Assembly: GCA_016706595.1 (NCBI GenBank)
Contig: JADJJH010000002.1
Coordinates: 186,001 to 250,000, forward strand
Length of the DNA stretch: 64,000 bases
Direction: 5' to 3'
Source: Bacteroidota bacterium
Lineage (GTDB): Bacteria; Bacteroidota; Bacteroidia; Chitinophagales; Chitinophagaceae
Numbering within the stretch: position 1 is the first letter of the stretch; each line of letters opens with the position of its first letter. The position numbers and the translations under genes were made by a program. Shown here piece after piece: positions 25,736-33,717 of this stretch. The notes beneath the pieces were generated by a model. That model did not search any database and was not told the DNA's origin. It saw only the letters and a program-made list of their open reading frames with translations.

Positions 25736-26518
25736 TTAATAAATAGTCACATAACCTGATTCTATTTTTTCATTTCCATCAAATAAGGTGAAGCCATAAA
25801 TGCCTCGCGAGTTAAAATTATTTTTATCGAGTATAAGCAATGATTTTGATACTCGTGAAATGCGTAAAACTTCATTTTTAGCCGGATCATAAAAGCGAAT
25901 ATTATAATGCCGCGAAAGTGCGTCTTCGAGTTTAATTTGAACATGACCACTAAAAGGATCGGTATAAATTTTTTCAGAAGGCATAAACGTAAATACTTCG
26001 GGTTTGGGCGGGATAGGTTTTTCTTCTCTAATTTCTGGCACTCGAGATGTAGTAGAACCCACCGTTGTATTTCGTTTACTAGCTGACGCTTGTTCCAATA
26101 ATCTGATCTCGGCTTCTTTTTGTTCAGCTAATTTTGTTTTTTCAACAATGGCCTTCATAAAAGTTGCCGAATCAATTACCGATTTATAGGTATTGCTAAA
26201 CCATTCTAAATCGCTCCCAAATTCAATCGACAAGCGATAATAATTTTTTCCCACTACAGGATGTAAATCACGAAAATATTGATTTCCTTTTTTAGGATTG
26301 TTGAGCATGCCAATGGTAGTAAAATTACGCACACTATCTGCCGAACGTTGCACAGAAATTGCCTTAACGCCATCAAACTGACAAAACCAGCTTAATACAT
26401 TTTCGGCTTGCTCGCTAATTAATTCAATTTCAGGTAATTGTTTTTGGGCTTTACTATGTATGGTAAAACAAAGCACCAATAACAGAAAGCTAAGAAATCT
26501 ATAACTGTATTTTTTCAC
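25736..26518 (-). CDS. Exported protein of unknown function, GTG start
   Basis: A 260-residue protein with a clear signal peptide (YRFLSFLLLVLCFTIHSKAQ). I recognise no named family. The N-terminal part (LISEQAENVLSWFCQFDGVKAISVQRSADS) looks like the fibronectin-type segment that precedes T9SS domains in many Bacteroidota proteins, and the C-terminal part (YNIRFYDPAKNEVLRISRVSKSLLILDKN) like a T9SS-domain sandwich without the YPNP motif. A charged, Pro-rich linker joins them. The start codon at 26518 is GTG, and TACCTTCG (26531-26524) lies five bases before it, so the mRNA may be leaderless. It may be a T9SS-related surface protein; that is a guess. Confidence 0.75.
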   Translation of the reverse strand: MKKYSYRFLSFLLLVLCFTIHSKAQKQLPEIELISEQAENVLSWFCQFDGVKAISVQRSADSVRNFTTIGMLNNPKKGNQYFRDLHPVVGKNYYRLSIEFGSDLEWFSNTYKSVIDSATFMKAIVEKTKLAEQKEAEIRLLEQASASKRNTTVGSTTSRVPEIREEKPIPPKPEVFTFMPSEKIYTDPFSGHVQIKLEDALSRHYNIRFYDPAKNEVLRISRVSKSLLILDKNNFNSRGIYGFTLFDGNEKIESGYVTIY

Positions 26519-26566
26519 GCGAACGAAGGTAGAGAATAATCCTAAAATATTATCCCAAACTTTTCA

Positions 26567-27451
26567 TCACTGTCGATTGCCTTGAAGTCCTCCAGTATGA
26601 ATGACCAAAAATTTTGCATTGTGCTCAAACCTGTTTGCCTGTATTAAATCATACATGCCATACATCATTTTAGCTGTGTATACACGGTCGAGATCAATAT
26701 TATGTTTGGTTGTAAAATTATCCATAAAGGTAAAAAGTTCAGCATTTGATTTCCCAAATCCACCAAAGTGATAATCATCTATCAAGCGCCAATTGGTTTT
26801 TGTAGTACGTTGTTTAATTTCTTCTTCAAGATACAATCCCTGCTTCATCGCTAAAAAGCCTAATACTTCATTGCTACCCAAACTGGCATTTATTAGTCCG
26901 CATAAAGTTGTTGCCGTACCTACCGATGCCGCAATATATTGGTAGTTAGCTAATGGTATGCCTTGCAAGATTTCGTTACAGCCTAATAAACCGGCTTCAT
27001 TATTAGCGCCTTCGGGGATGATATAAGCATGGGGAAATTTACTTTGGATTTCTTCTAAAAAAGAAACTTCTGTTTTGTGCCGATATTTTTCACGTGAAAT
27101 AAAATGCAAATCCATGCCCCATACAATACAATCTTGTAAGGTTGGATTAACAACTTCTTCGCCACGAATAATCCCGATAGTTTTTAGTTTGGTTTTAAAA
27201 CCTGCAAATGCCAAGGCATGCAAATGATTTGAATAAGCACCACCAAAACTGAGTAATGATTTTGCACCCCTTTCATACGCAGCCTGTAAATTATATTTTA
27301 GTTTAAACCATTTGTTTCCCGAAATTTCAGGATGCATTGCATCGAGCCTAAGGATATCAATTTGTACCTTTTTGTTGTCAAGCATTTCATCTTGCAGACT
27401 ACTGATTGCCAAGGGTTGAAATTCAAATAGGCTGACTAGCTTAGTATCCAT
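26567..27451 (-). CDS. PLP-dependent ACC deaminase / D-cysteine desulfhydrase family enzyme
   Basis: A 294-residue fold-type II PLP enzyme. ISGNKWFKLKYN contains the PLP lysine, SFGGAYSNHLHALA is the phosphate-binding and substrate motif, and ASVGTATTLCGL is the glycine/threonine-rich loop gripping the cofactor phosphate. Family members open the ring of 1-aminocyclopropane-1-carboxylate or remove sulfide from D-cysteine; motifs alone do not decide between them, and in non-plant-associated bacteria the desulfhydrase activity is commoner. The ATG lies 11 bases inside the end of era, so the two are translationally coupled. Confidence 0.88.
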   Translation of the reverse strand: MDTKLVSLFEFQPLAISSLQDEMLDNKKVQIDILRLDAMHPEISGNKWFKLKYNLQAAYERGAKSLLSFGGAYSNHLHALAFAGFKTKLKTIGIIRGEEVVNPTLQDCIVWGMDLHFISREKYRHKTEVSFLEEIQSKFPHAYIIPEGANNEAGLLGCNEILQGIPLANYQYIAASVGTATTLCGLINASLGSNEVLGFLAMKQGLYLEEEIKQRTTKTNWRLIDDYHFGGFGKSNAELFTFMDNFTTKHNIDLDRVYTAKMMYGMYDLIQANRFEHNAKFLVIHTGGLQGNRQ

Positions 27452-28316
27452 ATTCTTTTAAATACAAGTCGTTATTGCGCCAATCTTTTCGAACTTTTAC
27501 ATGCAGTTCAAGAAACACTTTTCGATCGATAAACTTTTCAATATCCTCGCGTGCATCTTGTCCTATTTTTTTTATCATGCTTCCATTTTTGCCAATGATA
27601 ATGGCTTTCTGGGTTTCTCTGCTTACTACAATATCGGCAACAATTTTGGTGAGGGTCGTTTTTTCTTCATATTGCCTAACATATACCGCTGCATGATAAG
27701 GCAGTTCTTCATCTAAACAAAAAAATAATTTCTCACGTACGATTTCTGAAACAAAAAAACGCATGGGTTTATCGGTAAGCATATCTTCATCGTAATACGG
27801 AGGCATTTCGGGTAACATGCTTACAATGGTTTGCAATAAAATATCGAGGTTGGTTTTTTGCAAAGCCGAAATTTCAATCACTTGTTTAACTTGTTTCAAT
27901 TTCGAAAACTCTTCTCTCAATTTCGCAACATGCTCTTTTTTGCTTTTATCTATTTTGTTGATGATTACCAAAGTATCTTGTTTCGATCGAAGCGTTTTGA
28001 GAAGTTCAATATTTGAAGCCGCATCATCTCTGGCATCCATTAAAAACAAAATCACATCCGTTCCTTGCCTGGCCATTTCCACTTCCTTCATCATCCTATC
28101 GTGCAACTTATAAGCACTTTGTAATAATCCGGGGGTATCCGAAAACACAATTTGATAATCTTTTTCGGTAAGCACAGCCAATATTTTATTTCGAGTGGTT
28201 TGTGCCTTTGGCGAAACAATGGCTAACTTCTCATTAATTAAAGCGTTGAGCAGTGTGGATTTGCCGGCATTTGGTTTTCCGAATATGCCTACAAATCCGC
28301 TTCTAAATTCATTCAT
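27441..28316 (-). CDS. era: GTPase Era
   Basis: Essential small-subunit assembly GTPase that binds the 3' end of 16S rRNA. The G1 motif is GIFGKPNAGKST, followed by the switch region KAQTTRNKIL, G3 FSDTPGLL, G4 INKIDKSKK and a C-terminal KH domain with IIGKNGSMIKKIGQDAREDIEKF. Length from the ATG at 28316 is 291 residues, normal for Era. A longer frame from 28355 is ruled out because the -7 box TATCTTTG lies at 28329-28322, leaving only five bases before this ATG. Divergent from the initiator tRNA. Confidence 0.97.
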   Translation of the reverse strand: MNEFRSGFVGIFGKPNAGKSTLLNALINEKLAIVSPKAQTTRNKILAVLTEKDYQIVFSDTPGLLQSAYKLHDRMMKEVEMARQGTDVILFLMDARDDAASNIELLKTLRSKQDTLVIINKIDKSKKEHVAKLREEFSKLKQVKQVIEISALQKTNLDILLQTIVSMLPEMPPYYDEDMLTDKPMRFFVSEIVREKLFFCLDEELPYHAAVYVRQYEEKTTLTKIVADIVVSRETQKAIIIGKNGSMIKKIGQDAREDIEKFIDRKVFLELHVKVRKDWRNNDLYLKEYGY

Positions 28317-28321
28317 TACCA

Positions 28322-28329
28322 CAAAGATA
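28322..28329 (-). promoter_or_regulatory. Promoter -7 box of era, leaderless mRNA predicted
   Basis: TATCTTTG on the minus strand, five bases (TGGTA) before the era ATG. Confidence 0.55.
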
Positions 28330-28339
28330 ACAAGAAGAG

Positions 28340-28370
28340 TTTGCAAGGCGTTCATTTTTGATTACCTTCG
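28340..28370 (+). promoter_or_regulatory. Promoter of initiator tRNA
   Basis: TTTG at 28340-28343, exactly 19 nt, then TACCTTCG at 28363-28370 (one mismatch to TAnnTTTG). The mature tRNA starts four bases later at 28374. Confidence 0.6.
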
Positions 28371-28373
28371 TGC

Positions 28374-28445
<72 letters not shown>

Positions 28446-28461
28446 CTAAATAAAAATAATT

Positions 28462-28486
28462 GGCAAAGTTTAGCTTTGCCTTTTTT
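28462..28486 (+). terminator. Terminator of initiator tRNA
   Basis: GGCAAAG (28462-28468), loop TTTAG, CTTTGCC (28474-28480) and six T. TAGCTTTG at 28471-28478 inside it also matches the -7 promoter box and lies 21 bases before the der ATG, so this hairpin may overlap the der promoter. Confidence 0.9.
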
Positions 28487-28499
28487 AATTCTATACCTT

Positions 28500-29807
28500 A
28501 TGTCTTTATATACTGTCGCCGTTGTTGGTCGCCCGAATGTCGGTAAATCCACCTTGTTTAATCGCCTTATTGGTGAGCGTAAAGCCATTGTAGATGATGT
28601 AAGTGGTGTAACGCGTGATAGACAATATGGTGAAAGCGAATGGAATGGCAAGCATTTTCATGTAATTGATACCGGTGGTTATGTAGCCAATGGCGATGAT
28701 GTATTTGAAAAGGAAATTCGTCAGCAAGTTGAAATAGCCATTCGTGAAGCCAGCGTAATTTTATTTGTGGTAGATGTTACCTCTGGTGTGATGGGTTTAG
28801 ATGAAGAATTTGCCAGTCTATTGCATCGAAGTCGTAAGCCGGTAATTTTAGTAGTCAATAAAGTAGATAATAGTCGACGCCAAATTGATGGTGTTGAATT
28901 TTATAGTTTAGGATTTGAACATGTTCACTTTATATCCTCCTTATCGGGAAGTGGAACGGGCGATTTGTTAGATGCGGTTACTAGTCATATGACCGAACCT
29001 ACCGATGAACTCATTACCGAATTACCTAAGATTGCCATTGTGGGTCAGCCCAATGCCGGAAAATCATCGATACTGAATGCATTAGTGGGTGAAGAGCGAA
29101 ATATCGTTTCTGAAATTCCGGGAACTACTCGCGATAGTATTCATACCCACTATAATTTATACGGTAAAGATTTTATTTTAATTGATACCGCAGGCTTACG
29201 TAAAAAACGTGCCGAAAAAGAAGATATCGAATTTTACTCAACCATTCGTGCAGTAAAAGCTATTGAAGAAGCAGATGTTTGTATGTTGATGGTGGATGCA
29301 ACTAAAGGACTTACCTCTCAAGATGTAAATATTTTTAGTTTGGCCACACGTAAAGGCAAAGGGATTATTATTTTAATGAATAAATGGGATTTGGTTGAAA
29401 AAGAAACCATGACCAGCAAAAAACTTGAAGAGGAAATTAAAAAGAAAATTGCCCCATTTACCGATGTGCCCATTTTGTTTATTTCAGCCACTGAAAAAGT
29501 AAGAATTCATAAAGCTATCGAAGAAACCTTAGCCATTTTTGATCGTCGTCAAAACAGAATTGCGACTTCGAAATTGAATGATATTATGTTGAAGGAAATT
29601 CTCAACTACCCTGCACCTATGTATCGTGGTAATACGGTAACTATTAAATTTATTTCACAGCTTCCGGTGGTAGTGCCTTCATTTACTTTCTTTTGTAATC
29701 ACCCTGATGAGGTAAAAGATCCTTATAAAAATTTCTTAGAAAATAAATTACGTGCTCACTTCAATTTTAGTGGCGTGCCTATTAGGTTGTTTTTCAGACA
29801 GAAATAA
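28500..29807 (+). CDS. der: GTPase Der (EngA)
   Basis: Double-GTPase ribosome assembly factor for the 50S subunit. Two tandem G domains are complete: G1 GRPNVGKST, G3 DTGGY and G4 NKVD in the first; G1 GQPNAGKSS, G3 DTAGLRKK and G4 NKWD in the second. A C-terminal KH-like domain follows, ending FSGVPIRLFFRQK. From the ATG at 28500 (MSLYTVAVVGRP) the product is 435 residues, the usual size. The frame extends eight codons upstream, but those lie in the tRNA terminator and are not expected to be translated. Immediately downstream the spacer is gene-free. Confidence 0.97.
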   Translation: MSLYTVAVVGRPNVGKSTLFNRLIGERKAIVDDVSGVTRDRQYGESEWNGKHFHVIDTGGYVANGDDVFEKEIRQQVEIAIREASVILFVVDVTSGVMGLDEEFASLLHRSRKPVILVVNKVDNSRRQIDGVEFYSLGFEHVHFISSLSGSGTGDLLDAVTSHMTEPTDELITELPKIAIVGQPNAGKSSILNALVGEERNIVSEIPGTTRDSIHTHYNLYGKDFILIDTAGLRKKRAEKEDIEFYSTIRAVKAIEEADVCMLMVDATKGLTSQDVNIFSLATRKGKGIIILMNKWDLVEKETMTSKKLEEEIKKKIAPFTDVPILFISATEKVRIHKAIEETLAIFDRRQNRIATSKLNDIMLKEILNYPAPMYRGNTVTIKFISQLPVVVPSFTFFCNHPDEVKDPYKNFLENKLRAHFNFSGVPIRLFFRQK

Positions 29808-30139
29808 TAGGTATTAGGGTTCAGATGTTAGATGTCAGGAATTCAACGAAGTAATTATACAATAAAGCCTTATTGACGAATTCATTAATTTGACAAAAAT
29901 TATCTCATTCGCTCTTCAAAGCCTGTGGCTTTGCAAGCTCTATGTTCTTACAAGAATTTGTCTTGGATTACATGAGGAGCAAAAAGGATGTGCTATATGT
30001 AATAGACCCAACCTTTTTAGTCTAAACATCTATCCTATCGGCATTTACTCCCGTACGTACGGGATAAGAAATGGTCTATCTACCATTTCACATTGGTATT
30101 AGGTTTTACGACTGCCTCACAGCGTATTAATTACTCAAC
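29808..30139. repeat. Gene-free convergent spacer with hairpins and shared palindrome
   Basis: About 330 bases between convergent der and comM. It begins with a GATGTTAGATGTC-type word repeat (29812-29842). CAAAGCC-TGT-GGCTTTG (29917-29933) forms a tight hairpin. TCCCGTACGTACGGGA at 30049-30064 is a perfect 16-bp palindrome sharing CCGTACGTACGG with 21473-21490, and AAATGGT-CTATCT-ACCATTT (30069-30088) is a second hairpin just after it. A 70-codon frame at 29890-30102 has no protein-like features. The tandem hairpins may be a bidirectional terminator. Confidence 0.55.
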
Positions 30140-31684
30140 TCAACTTCCCCAACTCTCTCTATCTAAACTCCGGTACTGAATGGCCTCAGCTAAATGTTCG
30201 GTTTTAATATCACTTGATCCTGCTAGGTCGGCTATGGTGCGCGAGACTTTTAAAATTCTATCATAGGCTCGTGCTGAAAGATTTAGTTTCTCCATCGCCG
30301 TTTTTAATAAATTACTTCCTGCCTGATTTATTACACAAATTTCTTGCAATTGCTTGCTGCTTATTTGCGCATTAGCATATACGCCTTCATTGTCTTTATA
30401 TCGCTCAGCTTGTATTTCTCGAGCCTTCATAACACGCTCACGAATGGCAATACTTTTTTCTTGCTGTCGTGGGTTTAACGACGATAATTCGGCAAAAGCT
30501 ACCGGAGTAACTTCTACATGTAAATCGATACGATCGAGTAATGGTCCTGAAATTTTATTTAAATATTTTTGAACGGTGCCGGGCGGACAAGAACAGTCTT
30601 TTTCAGGATGATTAAAATAACCGCACGGACAAGGATTCATCGACGCAATCAACATAAAATTGGCAGGAAAATCAATCGACATTTTTGCACGTGAAATAGT
30701 AACTCTTCGTTCTTCCATGGGTTGTCGCATCACCTCTAAAACGGTTCGTTTAAATTCGGGTAACTCATCTAAAAATAAAACCCCATGGTGTGCTAACGAA
30801 ATTTCACCAGGTTGAGGATTACCGCCTCCACCTACCAAGGCTACATCACTAATGGTATGATGTGGCGATCGAAAAGGTCTTTTCGAAACCAAGGTTGCAT
30901 GCTCAGGAAGTTTGCCGGCAACCGAATGTATTTTTGTTGTTTCTAAAGCTTCTTGTAACGACAAAGGTGGAAGTATAGAAGGCAAGCGTTTTGCTAACAT
31001 GGTTTTACCTGCGCCTGGCGGACCAATCAATATCACATTATGTCCACCCGCTGCTGCAATCTCTAATGCACGCTTTATATTTTCTTGACCTTTTACATCA
31101 CAAAAATCAAATTCAAAATCGTATTGTGCATCAAAAAATTCTTCGCGTGTATTCACTACCACGGGATTCAGTTCAATTTTGCCATTTAAGAAATCAATAA
31201 TTTCATTGATATGTGAAATGCCGTATACTTTAAGGTTATTTACCAAACCCGCTTCACGTGCATTTTGTATCGGCACAAACAATCCTTCAAAGCCCTCTTT
31301 ACGAGCTTGAATGGCAATAGGCAATGCGCCTTTGATGGGCATAATACTTCCATCTAATGAAAGCTCACCCATAATAATATACTTACTTAACATCTCGTGA
31401 TTCACTTGTTCGCTAGCAGCCAAAATACCAATGGCAATAGGCAAGTCAAAAGCGCTTCCTGATTTTCGAATATCGGCCGGTGATAAATTAATTACTACCT
31501 TAATTCGTGGAAAGCGATAATGATTGTTTTTAATAGCGCTTTCAACGCGGTGCTGACTTTCCTTCACTGCATTATCGGGCAGTCCGACGAGGAAAAATTT
31601 CAGTCCTTCTAATACATCAACTTCTGTAGTGATGGTGATAGCTTCAACACCATACACTGCACTTGCATACAGCTTAATCATCAT
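30140..31684 (-). CDS. comM: ComM/YifB-family AAA+ ATPase (Mg-chelatase-like)
   Basis: A 514-residue hexameric helicase of the YifB/ComM family; in naturally competent bacteria ComM drives branch migration during transformation. The N-terminal Lon-like domain shows IKLYASAVYGVEA and FFLVGLPDNAVKESQHRV. The AAA+ core carries Walker A IGPPGAGKTMLAKRLP, Walker B LFLDELPEF, and the family's cysteine motif NPCPCGYFNHPEKDCSCPP. The C-terminal Mg-chelatase lid has LSARAYDRILKVSRTIADL. Length is normal. No other competence gene is nearby. Either of two adjacent ATG codons (31684, 31681) can start it. Confidence 0.95.
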   Translation of the reverse strand: MMIKLYASAVYGVEAITITTEVDVLEGLKFFLVGLPDNAVKESQHRVESAIKNNHYRFPRIKVVINLSPADIRKSGSAFDLPIAIGILAASEQVNHEMLSKYIIMGELSLDGSIMPIKGALPIAIQARKEGFEGLFVPIQNAREAGLVNNLKVYGISHINEIIDFLNGKIELNPVVVNTREEFFDAQYDFEFDFCDVKGQENIKRALEIAAAGGHNVILIGPPGAGKTMLAKRLPSILPPLSLQEALETTKIHSVAGKLPEHATLVSKRPFRSPHHTISDVALVGGGGNPQPGEISLAHHGVLFLDELPEFKRTVLEVMRQPMEERRVTISRAKMSIDFPANFMLIASMNPCPCGYFNHPEKDCSCPPGTVQKYLNKISGPLLDRIDLHVEVTPVAFAELSSLNPRQQEKSIAIRERVMKAREIQAERYKDNEGVYANAQISSKQLQEICVINQAGSNLLKTAMEKLNLSARAYDRILKVSRTIADLAGSSDIKTEHLAEAIQYRSLDRESWGS

Positions 31685-31995
31685 AGGTTTGTAAATTGGT
31701 TAATTACAAAGTAAAGATAGGAAAACAGCGATAATGATGAAAAATAGTTTTTGTGGGAGGAATAGAGAGGGAGATAGATTGTTGAGGTGTTACTTTGTTA
31801 GTGGGTTATTATGTTATTGTGTTACTTTGTTAGAGGGTTAAGTTGGTTACGCTAACCAACCTGCGAACCTCCAACCCCGAACCCCAATCTCTGTTTTGTT
31901 AAGAAGTTAGCTTTATACAAATCTCTAACTACGAGTATTTACTAATTCCAAATCAATACGTTTTTATTTTTACCTTCACTTTTCAATTGTATAAA
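31685..31995. repeat. Gene-free spacer of word repeats (GTTACTTTGTTAG and CCCCGAACCCC types)
   Basis: About 310 bases upstream of comM and before the small gene at 31996. Bases 31786-31852 are tandem variants of TGTTACTTTGTTAGAGGG, followed by CGAACCTCCAACCCCGAACC (reverse complement of the GGGGTTCG type) at about 31864-31883. No gene, RNA or clear promoter is visible apart from TATTTTTA near 31968. Confidence 0.6.
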
Positions 31996-32217
31996 ATGAC
32001 CATCGAACAAACCAAAAGCGAAATCATCTTTAGAATACAGAGAAATACGGATATCGACGACTTGCAAGATTTGGTCGACTATTTTCTATACCGATCTGTT
32101 ACGCGAAAAGCTAAAGCAACGCTAAAACAAATTGATGATTTGGTAAAGGAAGTGAAGAAAGGCCGTTGGGATAAAACGCGTGAGAAGTTAGGGTTAGTTA
32201 GTGAGTTATTTTGTTAG
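31996..32217 (+). CDS. Small helical protein upstream of a toxin-antitoxin pair
   Basis: A 73-residue charged, helical protein (MTIEQTKSEIIFRIQRNTDI, then DLQDLVDYFLYRSVTRKAK). I do not recognise a family; the size, charge and location 100 bases before mntA-hepT are compatible with an antitoxin or a small regulator. Its last codons are read from the word repeat GTTAGTGAGTTATTTTGTTAG, so an ancestral stop a few codons earlier was probably displaced when the repeat arrived. The ATG at 31996 is preferred over an upstream in-frame start at 31987. Confidence 0.55.
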   Translation: MTIEQTKSEIIFRIQRNTDIDDLQDLVDYFLYRSVTRKAKATLKQIDDLVKEVKKGRWDKTREKLGLVSELFC

Positions 32218-32282
32218 AGTGTTATTTTGTTGATGAGTTAAGTTGTTGGTTGAATCCAAAATATGTTGGTTATTGACAATGA

Positions 32283-32313
32283 TTTGACACATTACCAAAA
32301 AGAACTACATTTG
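32283..32313 (+). promoter_or_regulatory. Consensus promoter of mntA-hepT, leaderless
   Basis: TTTG at 32283-32286, exactly 19 nt, then TACATTTG at 32306-32313: the best match to the Bacteroidota consensus in the window. Four bases (TTTT) precede the mntA ATG at 32318. Confidence 0.7.
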
Positions 32314-32317
32314 TTTT

Positions 32318-32608
32318 ATGAATTCTTTGGAGACAATTAAGAATGATCTGAGAAAACTTAAGCCCGAGTTGTCATCGAAATTCTATGTTGATACTATCGG
32401 ATTATTTGGTTCAGTATTAAGAAGTGATTTTTCTGAAAAAAGCGATATTGATATTATTGTAGAATTTAAGCAACCTGTTGGGGTAGAGTTTATTGATTTG
32501 GCCGACTTTCTAGAATCAAAGTTTCAAAGGAGAATTGATCTAGTATCAAGAAGGGGTATTAAACCTAATTATTTTGCTGAAATACAAAATGATATCGTTT
32601 ATGTCTGA
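32318..32608 (+). CDS. mntA: MntA-like nucleotidyltransferase antitoxin
   Basis: A 96-residue minimal nucleotidyltransferase. The diagnostic GSx10DxD motif is exact: Gly31-Ser32 then Asp43 and Asp45 in LFGSVLRSDFSEKSDIDIIV. In known MntA/HepT systems the antitoxin AMPylates the toxin's HxY tyrosine and silences it. The following hepT gene overlaps it by eight bases (ATGTCTGA), the coupled order expected for this type VII system. Such modules stabilise mobile or accessory DNA and may defend against phage; no other mobile-element genes are visible here. Confidence 0.92.
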   Translation: MNSLETIKNDLRKLKPELSSKFYVDTIGLFGSVLRSDFSEKSDIDIIVEFKQPVGVEFIDLADFLESKFQRRIDLVSRRGIKPNYFAEIQNDIVYV

Positions 32609-32939
32609 CCGGTCAAACCCAAATTTGTTATTGACTGACATAGTTGCAAGCGGAGATAAGATTTTACGATATACCGCGGATATGACTTTTGACGATTTTA
32701 TTTCGGATGAAATTATTATTGATGCCGTGATAAGAAATTTTGAGATTATCGGAGAAGCTGCTAATAGACTGACAGATGATTTTAAGGATAAATATCCTGA
32801 AATTGATTGGCACAGAATGAGAGGTTTCAGAAATAGGATTGTTCATGACTATGTTGGGATTGATTTTGGTATTGTATGGAGAATTAAGGAAACCCTACTT
32901 CCAGATACGTTAGCTAGAATTAAATCGATTTTAGGATAA
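32601..32939 (+). CDS. hepT: HepT-like HEPN ribonuclease toxin (DUF86)
   Basis: A 112-residue HEPN toxin. The catalytic Rx4-6H motif is Arg77-x4-His82 in GFRNRIVHDY, followed by Tyr84, the residue AMPylated by MntA in characterised pairs (HxY). The helical bundle opens TDIVASGDKILRYTADMTFDDF, typical of DUF86. Activated toxin is expected to cut tRNA or mRNA. The start is ATG 32601 rather than the upstream in-frame codon at 32574, because that would create a long overlap with mntA. All key residues are present, so the module looks active. Confidence 0.92.
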   Translation: MSDRSNPNLLLTDIVASGDKILRYTADMTFDDFISDEIIIDAVIRNFEIIGEAANRLTDDFKDKYPEIDWHRMRGFRNRIVHDYVGIDFGIVWRIKETLLPDTLARIKSILG

Positions 32940-33267
32940 TATCGAGTTCTTATCTTACTATTTATTCTTTACCCAATAATCTACAAACCCTAATCTGCGT
33001 TTTGTTAGCGAGTTAAGTAGTTGTCGTGTGCCTCCTCTGCGAACCCCAAACCCCGATAAACGAACCCCGCTTCTAAAATTAATTCCCCATCCCTTTGCTT
33101 TCCATCCTTCATTAGCTATACCGATTAGATTCCTGTAAAGTACAATTGCCACTATGTGTTATTGAACTAACAGTCATTATATCGGCATTACACCGTAAAA
33201 TTTTAAAATAGAAATGACTATTTTAAAATTACAAATTGTATTAGCTTTACCACACAAATTAAACCTC
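32940..33267. repeat. Gene-free spacer with word repeats and a 13-bp inverted repeat
   Basis: About 330 bases. It contains GTTTTGTTAGCGAGTTAAG (32999-33018) and reversed GGGGTTCG words (CGAACCCC around 33041-33070). AATTTTAAAATAG (33199-33211) is perfectly repeated in reverse as CTATTTTAAAATT (33218-33230) around a six-base loop, directly upstream of TAGCTTTA (33242-33249), a -7-like box for the next gene. The inverted repeat covers the -33 region and could be an operator. Confidence 0.5.
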
Positions 33268-33717
33268 ATGAAAAAGTATTTTACCCTACTTGCGTTATGC
33301 ATTTGCGTATTTGCAAAAACCCAAGCCACCGATTTATTTGTTGACCAAAGCATTGCCCCGGGTAGTTTACCAAATTATTATAATACAATTATTGCTGCAA
33401 TTGTGGATTCAAATAATGGAGATAAAATATTTGTAAAAGAAGGTGTCTACACAGGTAATTTAAATATCGATAAATCTTTATCAATTATACCTCTTGTTGA
33501 AGGGACTAAAATTACCATTTTCGGTACAATTAGTATTCTTGGGTTTCCGAGTTTTAAAACAACCTTAATCGGTGTTAATTCTGTATCTAATTTATACTGT
33601 TTGATAGGTACTCAAACTTCCACCAATAAAGCCACGGTGAGTATTATAGATAGCAAGATTGATGGAATTTATGTTGACGCAGATAATTATGATTTGAAAT
33701 GTATAAATGCCAAATAA
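33268..33717 (+). CDS. N-terminal fragment of a frameshifted exported beta-helix protein
   Basis: A 149-residue fragment with a signal peptide (MKKYFTLLALCICVFAKTQA). It reads like the start of a right-handed beta-helix or choice-of-anchor surface protein (KIFVKEGVYTGNLNIDKSLS is a typical first rung: event, coordinates, then repeats). It stops after NYDLKCINAK, whereas the other frame continues in the same style from MYKCQISG. Losing one A in the run at 33697-33699 explains the break. Two non-exclusive causes: an assembly error or a real mutation. Together the pieces would make about 410 residues. Confidence 0.75.
   Translation: MKKYFTLLALCICVFAKTQATDLFVDQSIAPGSLPNYYNTIIAAIVDSNNGDKIFVKEGVYTGNLNIDKSLSIIPLVEGTKITIFGTISILGFPSFKTTLIGVNSVSNLYCLIGTQTSTNKATVSIIDSKIDGIYVDADNYDLKCINAK

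Noticed and set aside
29890..30102. 70-residue frame in the der-comM spacer
   Set aside because: It spans hairpins and a palindrome, and has no promoter, family or protein-like composition.
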